DNA of 64,000 nt. Source: Galerina marginata (taxonomy: Eukaryota > Basidiomycota > Agaricomycetes > Agaricales > Galerinaceae). Each line of letters begins with the position of its first letter. Position 1 is the first letter of the stretch. The stretch covers positions 62,001-126,000 of the forward strand of contig JAECYW010000027.1 of the NCBI GenBank assembly GCA_023014335.1, written 5' to 3'. A program made the translations under genes and the position numbers. Below are positions 24,270-35,135 of the stretch, one piece after another. The notes beneath the pieces were generated by a model. That model was not told the DNA's origin and ran no database searches. It worked only from the letters and a program-made list of their open reading frames with translations.

Positions 24270-27200
24270 ACCCGCTATTCATTGCATCGAAATCCGAGGG
24301 CATTCAGATCTAGGTTCGTTATTCTCGACTTGAAGCCGAGTCACTAATCGAAGGCCGAAATATTAAGCAAAAAACCTCCGTTTTTCAGCAATCTGAAGGT
24401 CCTATAAAATACAATCTCTATAATGCTCGTTAAATGGAAGCCCGTTGAAGTCGGACGAGGAGAAATACGTGAATAGCGCAAAGTTATTGGAAAGGATAAG
24501 AACAGAAAATTAAGGCAAAAGCCTAGGATCTTGGGCGAACCACAAGTAAGAAATCTATCAGGTTTTCCCGAAAGTGAAGCAGCGCAGAGTGAACTGTTTT
24601 CGTCTCGAATAAGAGAAGGACAGTGCAGGTTTACTGGGAACGGCAGAGAGAGGTACCGAACGGCAGACGCCTTCGACTGGTAGTTGAGTTGCTGATCAGC
24701 GGCAGAGTGCGGGTCTGCCCAAAAAACTGCTTGACGATGCTGAGATCACGCTAGAATATGGTCTTCCCAGCTCCCTAGGCCTAGGACGAAATTAAATCGA
24801 CAATCGAAGACGCAGTAGGCAGGAGACTGCAAGTGAACCAGACCGTCGACGATAAATTTCGCAGTGACGCCAACCCCCCTAAAAACCGGTCAGAAAAACA
24901 GGAACCCGGCCACAAAACATATTTTTTTGCCTTCGTATCATCCTAATTTTCATCCAGATTCGTCAGAAGGCTTCAGTCTACACCGCCTTGGGCTGTACTG
25001 AGGAGAAACAAGAAGGTTCGGCAGTCCTATCTCCAACTTACTCATTCCCACTCCCAACATCAAAACTCGTCGGAGGCAGCGGAGACCCCGAGCCGACGGA
25101 CATTGGGATAACTTCTCCTAAGAGTCCCTCATTGTCAGCAGAGACATTCTCTGACTTCTTCAGAATGGTAACGCATCAGCGGCATAGGTCGCGCGCACGA
25201 AAGCCAGACCGTTCCTAGACTCCCAGCTCCGAGGTGGGGGAACAAGGTGTTTAGAGGGTGAACCGTGCCGAGGAGCGTCAGGCATATAAAATAAGGAAAT
25301 AAATGGTATTGACGTGTCGATAGTCAGTAGGATAGACAAATTCGAACGTTCGGATTCATATTGAGGATTAAGTGAGAGTATGAGCAGCGTTTGTCGACGA
25401 CAGAAAAACAGGACGAAGATCGAGCCGCAGGTATAGCCGTTAGCGCCTGAGAGAAAATGTTCAGATTGGAGAGTAAGAGCGATCGAAAGCGAGAAACTCA
25501 CTGTTGAAACATAAGATCGAGGAATTCAACTGCAGATATGCCAACTTTGGAACCTTAAGTACACGGAACAACATGGCCAGCAATCGTGAAGACCATTATG
25601 CGCGATGGGCAGGAAAATAGTTTTCGAGACACCGCGGTGACGAGTCCTAGCGAGCTTTTTGTTTTAATTCCGCGAACTCCCCCTTTGTGGCTGAGCCATA
25701 TGGTAGGGTAGATACATACCGTTGTTCTCTGTCTAAGTTCCTAGCGAGCTTAAAGCCCAAGATACAACACAATTAGCTCGAATTTTGCAACCAAACAGGA
25801 GGGTTGGATGGTGATGCTAGCAGAAGTTGTTAACATCGGGAAAACAGCCGCATACGAAGTCGGAAGAACGAGCCCCGCTTGGAAGGACGAGCGGGTTGAG
25901 AGTTCGAGAAAACGAAAGCTTTGACGGAGTAATTGTGGGAAGGAGTTGTCGACGGGCAACCACGTATGAAGATTGAGCCGCACGCAGTGGCCCAAGATTT
26001 TGAGGCGATGATTGAAGTGATGACGTGGTGCAACCGAAGGCGGAACTGGGTCCAGAAACGTGAAAATTGAGGGAAGAGAAGGCGAATACGTCAACTTCAA
26101 TGTCCGAATCACCGAAACCGACGATGGCGAAGAAGACCGCCCTGAGGAACGGCGGTTAAGAGCGATGACGCAGCGAAGGTCAAGGCGAAAATGACCGTCG
26201 AGAAGTCAAACTTGAGAAAGAAGAGACCAGGTATGTTGAATTCAATGGCCAAACCAGCAATTCCGACGATGGCGAAGAGAATCGTCTTGATGAACATAGA
26301 GCAGGAGACTGGTTTCGAAAACGTGCTTCCACCCAAATCCAGGCACCGCTACGGGCCGGCGGTTCCCGAAAAATCGCCAGGAGAACTAGAAAAAGGACGT
26401 TCGAGATTGGACGCGTTGATGGACGCGCTGGCGCTGGCGGAGAGAATGTTGAAAACCTCGTTGTAGTACAGCAGCGTGAAGGCCAGAGGTTCCATGGCCA
26501 GCCAAACAGACGTTGGTGGAGACACAGGAGAGGAGTGAAAGGCGAGGTGCTAGGCGACTTGGTCAGAGGTTAATATTATGCAAGTCCTTCATGCTCACTG
26601 AGTAGTCTACACTAGTAGGTAATGACATCGCCGTGCCGCACCGAAATGAACGGGATACTGGAAAGGGCTTCTCCTGTTGAAGGGGCACGGGAAGATTCGG
26701 AAGCGCATGTATGCGTGTAGTCCTGTTGTCTTGGTCCAGTCGGGGGTCGAGAGTGAGCAAAATGATGAAAGGCGACGCACATGGGCTTCGAACGTTTGTA
26801 GCACTGGTATTGATGATGTTAAGATTCGTGTTGAAACGTTCAATGCAATAAATCGAGCTGGAAGACTCAGCAATACCGCCGTGTGCACAGGAGTGCCGTT
26901 CTTAGGCCCGCAGAATGCCCAACCTCCTTCGCCTCCAAAGATCTAAAGTCTATCCCCTCGTTTAGCTTTTTGACGTTATCCACCTCCCGCCCCGCCCCAC
27001 ACACTTTAGCCCTCAGGACAAGGACAATGCAAAGAGTCGCGTGAAGGCCGACGTCCCACGTCCAGTTCCCGAGGTCAAATGCGGTCGTCGCCAGCAGCCT
27101 ACAGGGAGACTTCATTAGGAGTAAGCAGTCGCGTGGTTGGTAGGAAGTGCTTTGATGAATGGATGAGGAGATATGGCTGCCCTGTTGACGTGGCCACATA

Positions 27201-27980
27201 TGACGCGCGACCGGTGGGATAAGTAGAGGTGATTACCGAATGGACTAGAGCTCGGGAAGAATATGAACTCGACTGTATGGAATTGATAACGAGTTCCAAA
27301 CCTGCAATTGCCAAGTGTTGGAGAACGGATGACCAGAGTAAAGGTCGGCTCTGGACCTGTGTGTGTAATAGGGAGACCGTGCGTAAAGACGGACGGACAT
27401 CTCTTACTCCTGTTTGTGGGCAGGACTTGGCGGGGTCTACTTCGAGTTTGAAGTTGGGACGACGTGAAGAATGAACAAAGCTCATGAGCGTGGCTTGAAA
27501 CATGGGCATTTCGGTGAATAGCTGCGAAAGGGTATTTATATAGCTGGGTTTTCTCGCCGCTCCAAAGTAAATACTTACTGTACACGTGAACCCAGAATCG
27601 GTCCTTTTAAGGACATCAACACCAAGATCAACAGGGAAAACGACGAAATCGATCCGCTTCAAGTCGGCATCCCCAAGTCAGAAGGTAGTGACGGCGGTGT
27701 CACCGATCCCCGGTGGGAAAGAGGAGAGAAATATTAGACGGGTTATTGCAACTTATTCATCGTTCTAGGTATAAGGAAGAAATGATAAGATGTTTGGGAA
27801 GTTCAAAGTCTCTTCAAAGTTCAAAGTTCAATCAGTGGGAGCAAAAATATCGAATTGACGTTGTTTGGTTTGAATGCCAAAGCCCCCCGACACCCGTCCC
27901 GTTCCTGAATCCTGATTGGTTCCTGATTCAGAGCAATGTACTCATAAAGTCCTACTTACTCGTACTTGCTGCCAGTGAGA
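24270..27980. repeat. Segmental duplication, copy 1 (partner 50110-53920)
   Basis: Direct duplicate of 50110-53920. Both begin with GTTCGTTATTC after CATTCAGAT or CTTCAGATT. Both then contain TAATGCTCGTTAAA and a unit of about 190 bp with GAACGTTCG (25320-25505 here, two tandem units in the partner). A full family R copy follows, and both end at a shared TACAAATAAAA or TGCAAATAAAA stretch. Many substitutions and small indels separate the copies, so the event is not recent. No intact gene lies in either copy. Confidence 0.7.
25750..27980 (-). repeat. Family R copy 6
   Basis: Among the better preserved copies of the family. Reading leftwards it has the right-end block (27850-27930), an exon ending TDSGFTC near 27570 and a GTAAGT intron, then A-I-H-R-N-A-H-V-S-S. 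Next are R-C-G-T-A-M-S-L-P-T-S and A-F-T-L-L-Y-Y-N-E-V near 26480. Two tandem hydrophobic modules follow: TILFAIVGIAG..IEF at about 26230-26290, then FFAIVG..SDIEV..FAFSSLNF at about 26060-26150. The run of hydrophobic segments points to a multi-pass membrane protein ancestor. At least one stop codon lies in the frame near 26355, so it is treated as a relic. Confidence 0.6.
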
Positions 27981-28830
27981 TGCAAATAAAACTGCCATAA
28001 CGCCAAATGGAAGGCCATGGTGTATACTCGAGTAAAATCTCATATTAGGCACGATTTCCACTCGATCGCCATCAACCTTTCGAGCACTCGTTCCAGGACC
28101 TGAGTTGTTATGCCAGAGAGCCAGAAAGAGGCGGAGAGATTAGATATTATGCGTGCCTGGAGCTCTCTATTCGTTTCTCCTACGCTCAAGTTGCTTTCGA
28201 GTCTTGTTGGCATATATGGACTGCTCGTCTAGTCGTTTACTGTCACCCTAGTTCATCATACTGATTGCGGTACCAGCTGAGTGAGGATATTAGTATTTTT
28301 GTGCGGTGTACGTCCGAATTTCCGCTCAGCTTTATTCTTACGGTAGACTACTTCGAGTCAACTTATAGCCCTAAGTATGTCCCTCTTTTTTGGGCGACGG
28401 TAGTAGTTCTTCGTAATTTACATTCTTCAGCTCAAGCATGTATTAATAGTGGTCCTCCTCATTGATCATGTTGTCTCTCAAGAGAGTCGAAAAAAAGCCA
28501 CCATGAATACTGTTCCCAAGCTGTAAAAGGCTAACCTCGGGAGAATGGCATTAAAGTGAAAAAATATATACGCGTACCTCTATAATAGAGTTTGAATGGC
28601 ACCGGCGCCTCCTTCAGTAGTACTGGCAAACAGATACTATCATAGCATCGGTAGTCGGAAAAAAAAATACAGCAGAGCAACTGCTGAAATTACCTCATCG
28701 TAGGATTCGACTAATATGATAATTCTATACACACAATGGCTGTACAATTATAGAGATCCTGGCTATGCTTATACCGATACCAGGTACAGATACAATATCA
28801 CAATACACGTAGAGGTTATTGCTGTGAACA
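27981..28830. other. Upstream region of the TPR-CHAT gene
   Basis: About 850 bp with no gene call. The last 300 bp are AT-rich and include TATATA-containing words near 28565, which may belong to the promoter of the gene at 28897. Confidence 0.35.
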
Positions 28831-28896
28831 GATGATGGAATACTTAATGAGCCAAAGCCTGAGGTTAGCCAACTTTATCTACATCCAGTCCATGCC

Positions 28897-31800
28897 ATGT
28901 CGCCCAACTATACTTCAGTTTCGACTCAAACACCAACTGACAAAGAAAGCTGGATATGTCAACTCAATGAAGTTGTTTCGTTGGCCAGACAGACCCTTGA
29001 ACGTCGAGCTTCCCAAACTGCACCAGACGGCCTTCAAGCCTTCTTTCTCCACAATCTTGCAGGTGCCCTTTCGTCGCGATATGACGAAGGAGCTGGAAAA
29101 GGTGATATGGATGAAATCATTTCGTTGTACAGACAGGCTCTTGAACTCCGACCTTCACCCGATCCTCATCGAATCATGTACCTGTGCAGTCTTGCAGGGG
29201 GGTTGTTTAACCGATTTCAGGAAGTAGATCAGCTAAGTGACCTGGAAGAAAGTGTTGCGCTAACAAGACAGGCTCTTGAGCTCCCAGATCTTGATAATGT
29301 CTATCGATCCTACTGCCTCACATTGCTCGGAAGGGGATTGCTATTTCAATCTCACCGAGGTCACCATATTGACCTAGATGAAATTGTAGTAATCTACAGA
29401 AACGCCATTGAGCTTTATCACCCATCTCACTTCCGTCGGTCACCGCTGTTGAGCAATCTATCAAATGCTCTTAGAATCCGATTTTGGCGTGGAGGTCAGT
29501 CAAGTGACTTACATGAAGCTATTTTGGCAGCAAGACAAGCTTTTGAGCTCGGGTATCCAATTCACGAAACTCCATTTGCAGACGTCCAGTGTCTTGCAAG
29601 TGCACTGCAGGCCCGATTTTATCAAGAAGGTCAAGAGACTGACATCGATGAGGCCATTTCACTGCGGAGACAGGCTCTTGGCCCGAAAAATCAAATAAGA
29701 CAATCAAATCGACCATCGTATCTCAAGGGCCTTTCTATGGCACTGCAAGCACGATACCAGAGTGTAAATCACCCAAGTGATCTACGTGAAGCTATTTTAC
29801 TAGCAAGAGAGGCTCTTGAGCTCGAAATTCGGACCCATCCCTCCAATTTTACAGACCGCCCCGATTTCCTCCATAATCTTGCAAGTGCCCTGGACTCACG
29901 ATTTCTGCTGGAAGGTAACCAAGTTGATCGGGAGGAAGCAATTTCATTGCATAGACAGGCTCTCAAATTCCGTTTCTCCTATCCTGACCATCGCGAGAAA
30001 GCCACGTCCCTCTCCTACCTTGCATATTCATTGCAGCTACGAGCTTATACAGAAGATCGCCGAAATAATCTCTATGAAGCTCTTGCACTGCTTAGACAGG
30101 CACTCGATCTCCCCAGCGACCAGCGAGCCTGGTTGCTCCTAAATTTAGGCAAAGTGCTCATTCGTGCTCATTTACTCACTGGCAACAATCCCGAGTATTT
30201 CGAGGAAGCAATGGAAGCATTTCATGCTGCTACACAATGCCTCGACGGATCTGCATTATTCCGTTTACAGATCGCAAAAGAATGGATATATTACGCCAAT
30301 GAGCACCGTCATATCTCAGCAATCAATGCTTATGAAGCCGCCTTGCAAATTCTACCAAAACTGGCTGCTCTTCCCTTCAACATGAAATTGCGCCAGAAAG
30401 CAATTCTCCAAGGAGGTGACGGGTTGGCTCGAGATGCCTCAAGGTTTGCTCTTCAAACTGGCCAAACAGACAAAGCAATCGAGTTACTCGAATCAGGGAG
30501 AGCCATATTCTGGTCACAGTTTTTGTCTCTCCGCTTGCCTATTGAAAGACTCCATGAAATTTCCCCTGATCTCGCGAATATGCTTAGGGATACCGCAACT
30601 GCACTCGAACTTGGATCCCACCGGAACACATTGGGTGACACATCGGACATTCAGAAGAAATTCGCTATGGATAAGGAAACTGGCCGACTGAATCATATTA
30701 ACGACGAGTGGTTAAAAGCCGTTGATAAGGTCAGGCAACTGAATGGATTTGAAGATTTTTTACAACCACGAAGCCTATCGGCGCTTAGGGTTGCTGCGTC
30801 TGAAGGCCCCGTGGTCGTTCTCGTCGGAAATGCTGGTGGTAGTGACATCCTCATATTAACATCGACAAAGGTTCAGAATATCCACCTCGCAGGCTTATCC
30901 TCCCGGGAGTTGCAAAAACTTGTTCATTTAATCCAAGCTGCATCGTGGCAATCCAAAATACGCCGCTCTTCTAGTGACAATTCTGCAGGAAATACAACTG
31001 AATTACCTCAGCCGGTCGTGGAAACCTTGGACAGTTGGATGAAGCACGAAGAAGAGCGGGGAATGAGGTGTAAGGGCGAGATATCTTCAGAAGATATTTT
31101 CAAATCTGTTTTGAAAACTCTATGGGACAAGGTGGTGAAACCCGTTATTGAAATTCTCGATTTCAAGGTTTGTTTTAAATCCGTGACTCAACATCAGTTT
31201 CACTCACAAAATGGGTAGAAATCAACAGAACCACCTGTTGTATGGTGGTGCCCGACTGGCCTATTTTCTTTCCTTCCTATCCACGCCGCGGGCTGTTATG
31301 ATAATAGCCAAGCTATTGAATGCGCCGCCGATTACTTCATTTCGTCATATACTCCAACAATATCGGTGTTGCTGACCCAAGATCGGCCTCACTCTAACGA
31401 TTCATTCAAAATGGTCGTTGTCGTCCAACCTCGGGAACTGCCCTCTACGCAAAAGGAGTTGGAAAAAATTGAACGACACGTCGCTTATGATGCTTTAGTC
31501 AAATTAGGAATTTCGGGTGCGACTGCATCTGTGGAAGCAGTGGCATCTCACCTCTCTGAAGCGACCATAGTCCACTTTTCATGCCACGGTACACAAAACC
31601 GATCTAATCCACTTGATAGTGGTCTTAAAGTCGACGATGGATGGCTACGGGTCTCCCGAATCATAAAAGAAAAAATACCAAACGGAGCACTGGCCTTCCT
31701 GTGTGCGTGCGAGACAGCTATGGGAGATGAAAAACTTCCAGACGAAGCGATGAGCTTAGGGGGAAGTCTGCTCTTCTCTGGTTTCCGTCGTGTTGTTGCC

Positions 31801-32069
31801 ACAATGTGGTATGTTTGTTTTCGCACTCCTTCGTTGTATTCATCTACAATGTCTGACCCGACTTTCTTGATAGGGAAATGATGGACGAGGATGGCCCCGT
31901 GATTGCTGACGCTTTTTATGAGGAACTGTTCCGCGGTCCTGATGGAAAGCCTAACGCAGTGCCCGACACCAGCAAGTCTGCTCGTGCACTTCACATGGCA
32001 GTCAAAAAATTGCGCTCTGAAGGGGTTTCGTTCCGCCGTTGGGTTCCATTTATTCATATTGGCAAATAA
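28897..32069 (+). CDS. TPR-CHAT protein (caspase-like protease domain)
   Basis: Three exons (28897-31167, 31219-31808, 31874-32069) with canonical GT-AG introns of 51 and 65 nt and consistent phases give 1018 residues. Residues 1 to about 440 are roughly nine tetratricopeptide units of about 45-50 residues, patterned D-[LI]-x-E-A-[IV]-x-L-x-R-Q-A-L-E-L and L-x-x-L-A-x-A-L-x-x-R. An alpha-helical linker follows. The C-terminal 380 residues are a CHAT domain (caspase HetF-associated with TPRs), clan CD. Both catalytic motifs are present: His880 in F-S-C-H-G-T and Cys921 in C-A-C-E-T-A. The end is R-R-W-V-P-F-I-H-I-G, typical for the family. In bacteria the TPR-CHAT protease Csx29 is activated within type III-E CRISPR complexes. 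Fungal members are widespread but mostly uncharacterised, so regulated proteolysis or cell death is inference. Alternative upstream Met codons (28832) are in another frame. Confidence 0.92.
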
Positions 32070-33000
32070 GGTAGAAGAAAACATGGATTAAATATCTTCT
32101 TCAGTTAGGAATACTGTAGGATCTGTAGCTTCTTTTTAATCTCTCTTTATCCATAATACGCCATAAATTTTTTAATAGCTTATCGATTGCATTTTATTTT
32201 ACTATTTCAGTGCGTCATGTACGGACCCTTAGATCGTTATGACATATGAGAACTTAGATTGAGGGGCATCGACTCGCATCGCATGAACAAGTCCAGTCCC
32301 TATTGGTTAAGGTATTGTCTCCATTAAACTGTCGTTTCCCAAACCCGTTATGCAGAAAACTATTATAAATGTCTTGGTGCTCAAGACCGGTGTAAAGGTA
32401 AAGCAAAAACAAATGTGGAGAAACAACTTGAAATTTTGGACAATAAAAATGACAGGGATATTACTATGATTTAGAAAGCTAGTTGAAGTACCTCTTAACG
32501 GCGGCAGTAATGTTCGCAGCCTGTTCCAGCAATTGTTCCAGCTGCCCACACGACGTTCATGTAATCCTCCTGCCTCGAACAGATACTTAGTAGCCTGAGA
32601 CGACCGTCGACATGCCGTGACTGATTGGGTATGTGGTAGTTTTACTAGGCACGGAATAACAGGTGTAAGTAAGATCCAGGCTGCTAGAATGACCAAAGAT
32701 ACGCCTCGGAAGAGAAAACGGGCTAGAACAGGAACAGGAAGGTGGGATTTTTAAAGGTCGCAAATTATAGGGGCTATCAGTCGAAATGCGGAGAGATCGG
32801 CGGTATGCATACACAAGCAAACTTTGTTTCCGAACCACGAAGATTAGGATGTGGCAACAACAAACTTGAGATTGTTTTTTGGGAATAGGAGCGCGACGCG
32901 TTATTGGCTAGGTCACGTGTTGTGTGTTGCGTGTTGATCGTGCGTCCCCCGAATCCCAGCCTAAGCCTTTGTTTCCTCTCAGTCCTCTACGGTATGACGA
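32070..33000. other. Intergenic; no supported gene
   Basis: Minus frames 32838-32587 and 32696-32307 are open. The second contains a hydrophobic stretch (ILAAWILLTPVIPCLV) that could be a signal peptide, but its start codon is not convincing and no intron pattern was found. Confidence 0.35.
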
Positions 33001-34620
33001 ATTTAGTTCATGTTGCCAATATTGTCTGGCCATCTCAAGCCTAAGGCCGTCTTCGACTTTGAGACCTTGAAGATCCCAACGACCCGTGCGACGTGTCAGA
33101 CTGCGCACTTTTTTTTTGCCTGTAGCCTCTCTTTTCTTAGTTCCTCAGGATCTCTTGGACGTCATTCCATAAGTTCTAGAGTGCGAGTGAGCAACAGGCT
33201 TCTGTTTTCCCTAAACCTTTTGCTGAGTTTTCCCAAAACTAGATTCGTACGAGCCTCGATTTCTTCCTGGCTTGCGATCCCTCCATCCTTCCAAGACCCG
33301 CGAACGCGGCAATCGCGCATCCTCATTGGAATCGCAGCACGTGTTCTTCAGCGCATGGCTTCTTCAGCGCATGGACGAGGTGGCCAGGTTCGTGTATCTT
33401 AGTTCGTTGCTCGCTCTGATGTCCAAGCTGAACACACGTTGTCATTCTGTAGCTCAGACCCCTTCACCTCGACCACCTCCTTTAGGATTAGCACTGCCAG
33501 TGTGCGGTTAACATGCTTATTTTACGTCCATTTTAGGCAGATTCGTCAATCGCCTCGCTCCGGGACAACGGAGAGGATGTCCTGCGATCCACTCCCGTCC
33601 GCGATTTCGGGCAAGCCCAGCTGCAGGCGCAGTCGCTTTTGCTAGCTATTTCCTGCCCGTTTCCGCACCCAGCAACCCCAGCTTCACCCCCATGATGCGA
33701 CACGACGCTGTCGTTTTGGAAAAATAACATCACGCGAGAAATCAATGAATGAAAGCCCGACGCTTGCTACGCTCTCCGCTCTCGATTGCAGTCATCGCTC
33801 CCGTCTCTCAGACCGCCCTTCTCACTGCGTCAGCATGCCTCATCTGTCCGCGATTGGTCCCCACCAGCCCATGTCTCTGAAGTCTCGCCCATCATCTTCG
33901 CTCCAGGGTAGGATACAGATTTCCTAATTCTCTCAATCCAATCTACTCGTCCGCCATAGTCACAGCCCTCCCGCGCTGCACTCACTTTGCCTCTGTCTAT
34001 ATAAGCTCCTGGGCGGGTCGTACAACGGCTGGCCCTCCGCCATGGACATGGTATGTTTAACACAGTGCCGCGGGAGGGATTTAGTCACGATCGCGGGCCG
34101 GTCGTACTCATATGGAGGAACAGTGCGGGGTTGGGTCAAGTCGTTCTGCTGGATTCGAACTTTATGTAGCTCATCTTTTCCAAGATCAATGACTCCTGAT
34201 ACGCGACAACCTTTTATTTTGGCTCTGCGATTTTTCCTTGTTCTAAGACGCAAGAACCTCCCACTAAGCACCTACCTCGTTCTTCGTTTCTTCCCCTGAA
34301 TATTGATGCTGAACGCATTTGTTGTTCGTCCTTTAGTGGAGGAACGATCGAATAGGTACGTGCCTTTTTGGTGTTCTCTTGATCTGAAGTCGAAGCTGAA
34401 GGTAGTTTGTTGTTCAACAGCTTGCTGCTGGCGGTACTTTTCCCCATTTCGGGACCCGCATTCCACCTCCATTGAGCCTCCGCTCCGCTTCGCAAACCTG
34501 CCTCCCTTACCACAATATGCGATCGCTGCGTCAATTCGTCGCCTGCAGCTGAGCCTGGAGCTGAATTTGCGCCGTCTGACCGTGCTTGGTTATTGTCGCG
34601 GATAGATAATCCGACGGCAG
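33000..34620. repeat. Decayed repeat family H (two units)
   Basis: Contains stretches that recur at 41000-41510 and 46690-46770: CTTGAAGATCCCAACGAC, the 'AAGACCCGCGAACGCG' block near 33290, and TGTCCAAGCTGAACACACG near 33421. A second unit is GAAGTCGAAGCTGAAGGTAG near 34387. On the plus strand, similar peptides can be read (..LKIPTTRAT.. and ..YLSSLLALMSKLN..). This suggests an old coding sequence, but stops interrupt it everywhere. Confidence 0.45.
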
Positions 34621-35135
34621 GCCTACCTGAATGACAAGATAGGTCTTATTCTGTCGCTACTTAGGGTGCACATTACACAGAAAAAACGACAATCCCAATC
34701 ACCCGGTGATAAATTGTTGCAGAAATACCCATTGTAGCACTTATAATTAGTGGGATTCTTCTGTGGATTTTAAGTAAATCGACTGTGTAAGGCAAGCCTC
34801 TGATCCGTTGTCCGTAATGTCAAATCGCGTGTATGGATGGGCATGGAGCTGGGGACGACGATACGTACTGTAGATTCCTGATATGTTCAACCTCGGCGAA
34901 GTTCATTAAATAGCCGCCAAAAAGGTTCTCCCATATCCAGTCTCACGACAAGGCAGTCACTCTCGCCGTCACATTAAATTTAGAAAACATACGCCTTTGC
35001 TAACGTAACAGCTCGTCGACAGCAAATACGCATCGCGGGTTGCCTATTCCTTATCTGTAATCGATACCGCCATCTCCCCTCCTCTCTCCATCCAAAAAGG
35101 CTCGACATCTGTCACTCACTTCCGGCAATAGAAAT

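Noticed and set aside
28832..29227. 131-codon frame overlapping the start of the TPR-CHAT gene
   Set aside because: It is a shadow of the TPR-coding exon in another frame.
34140..34200. GGATTCGAAC, suggesting the T-arm of a minus-strand tRNA
   Set aside because: The flanking bases do not form the T-stem, acceptor stem or anticodon arm.
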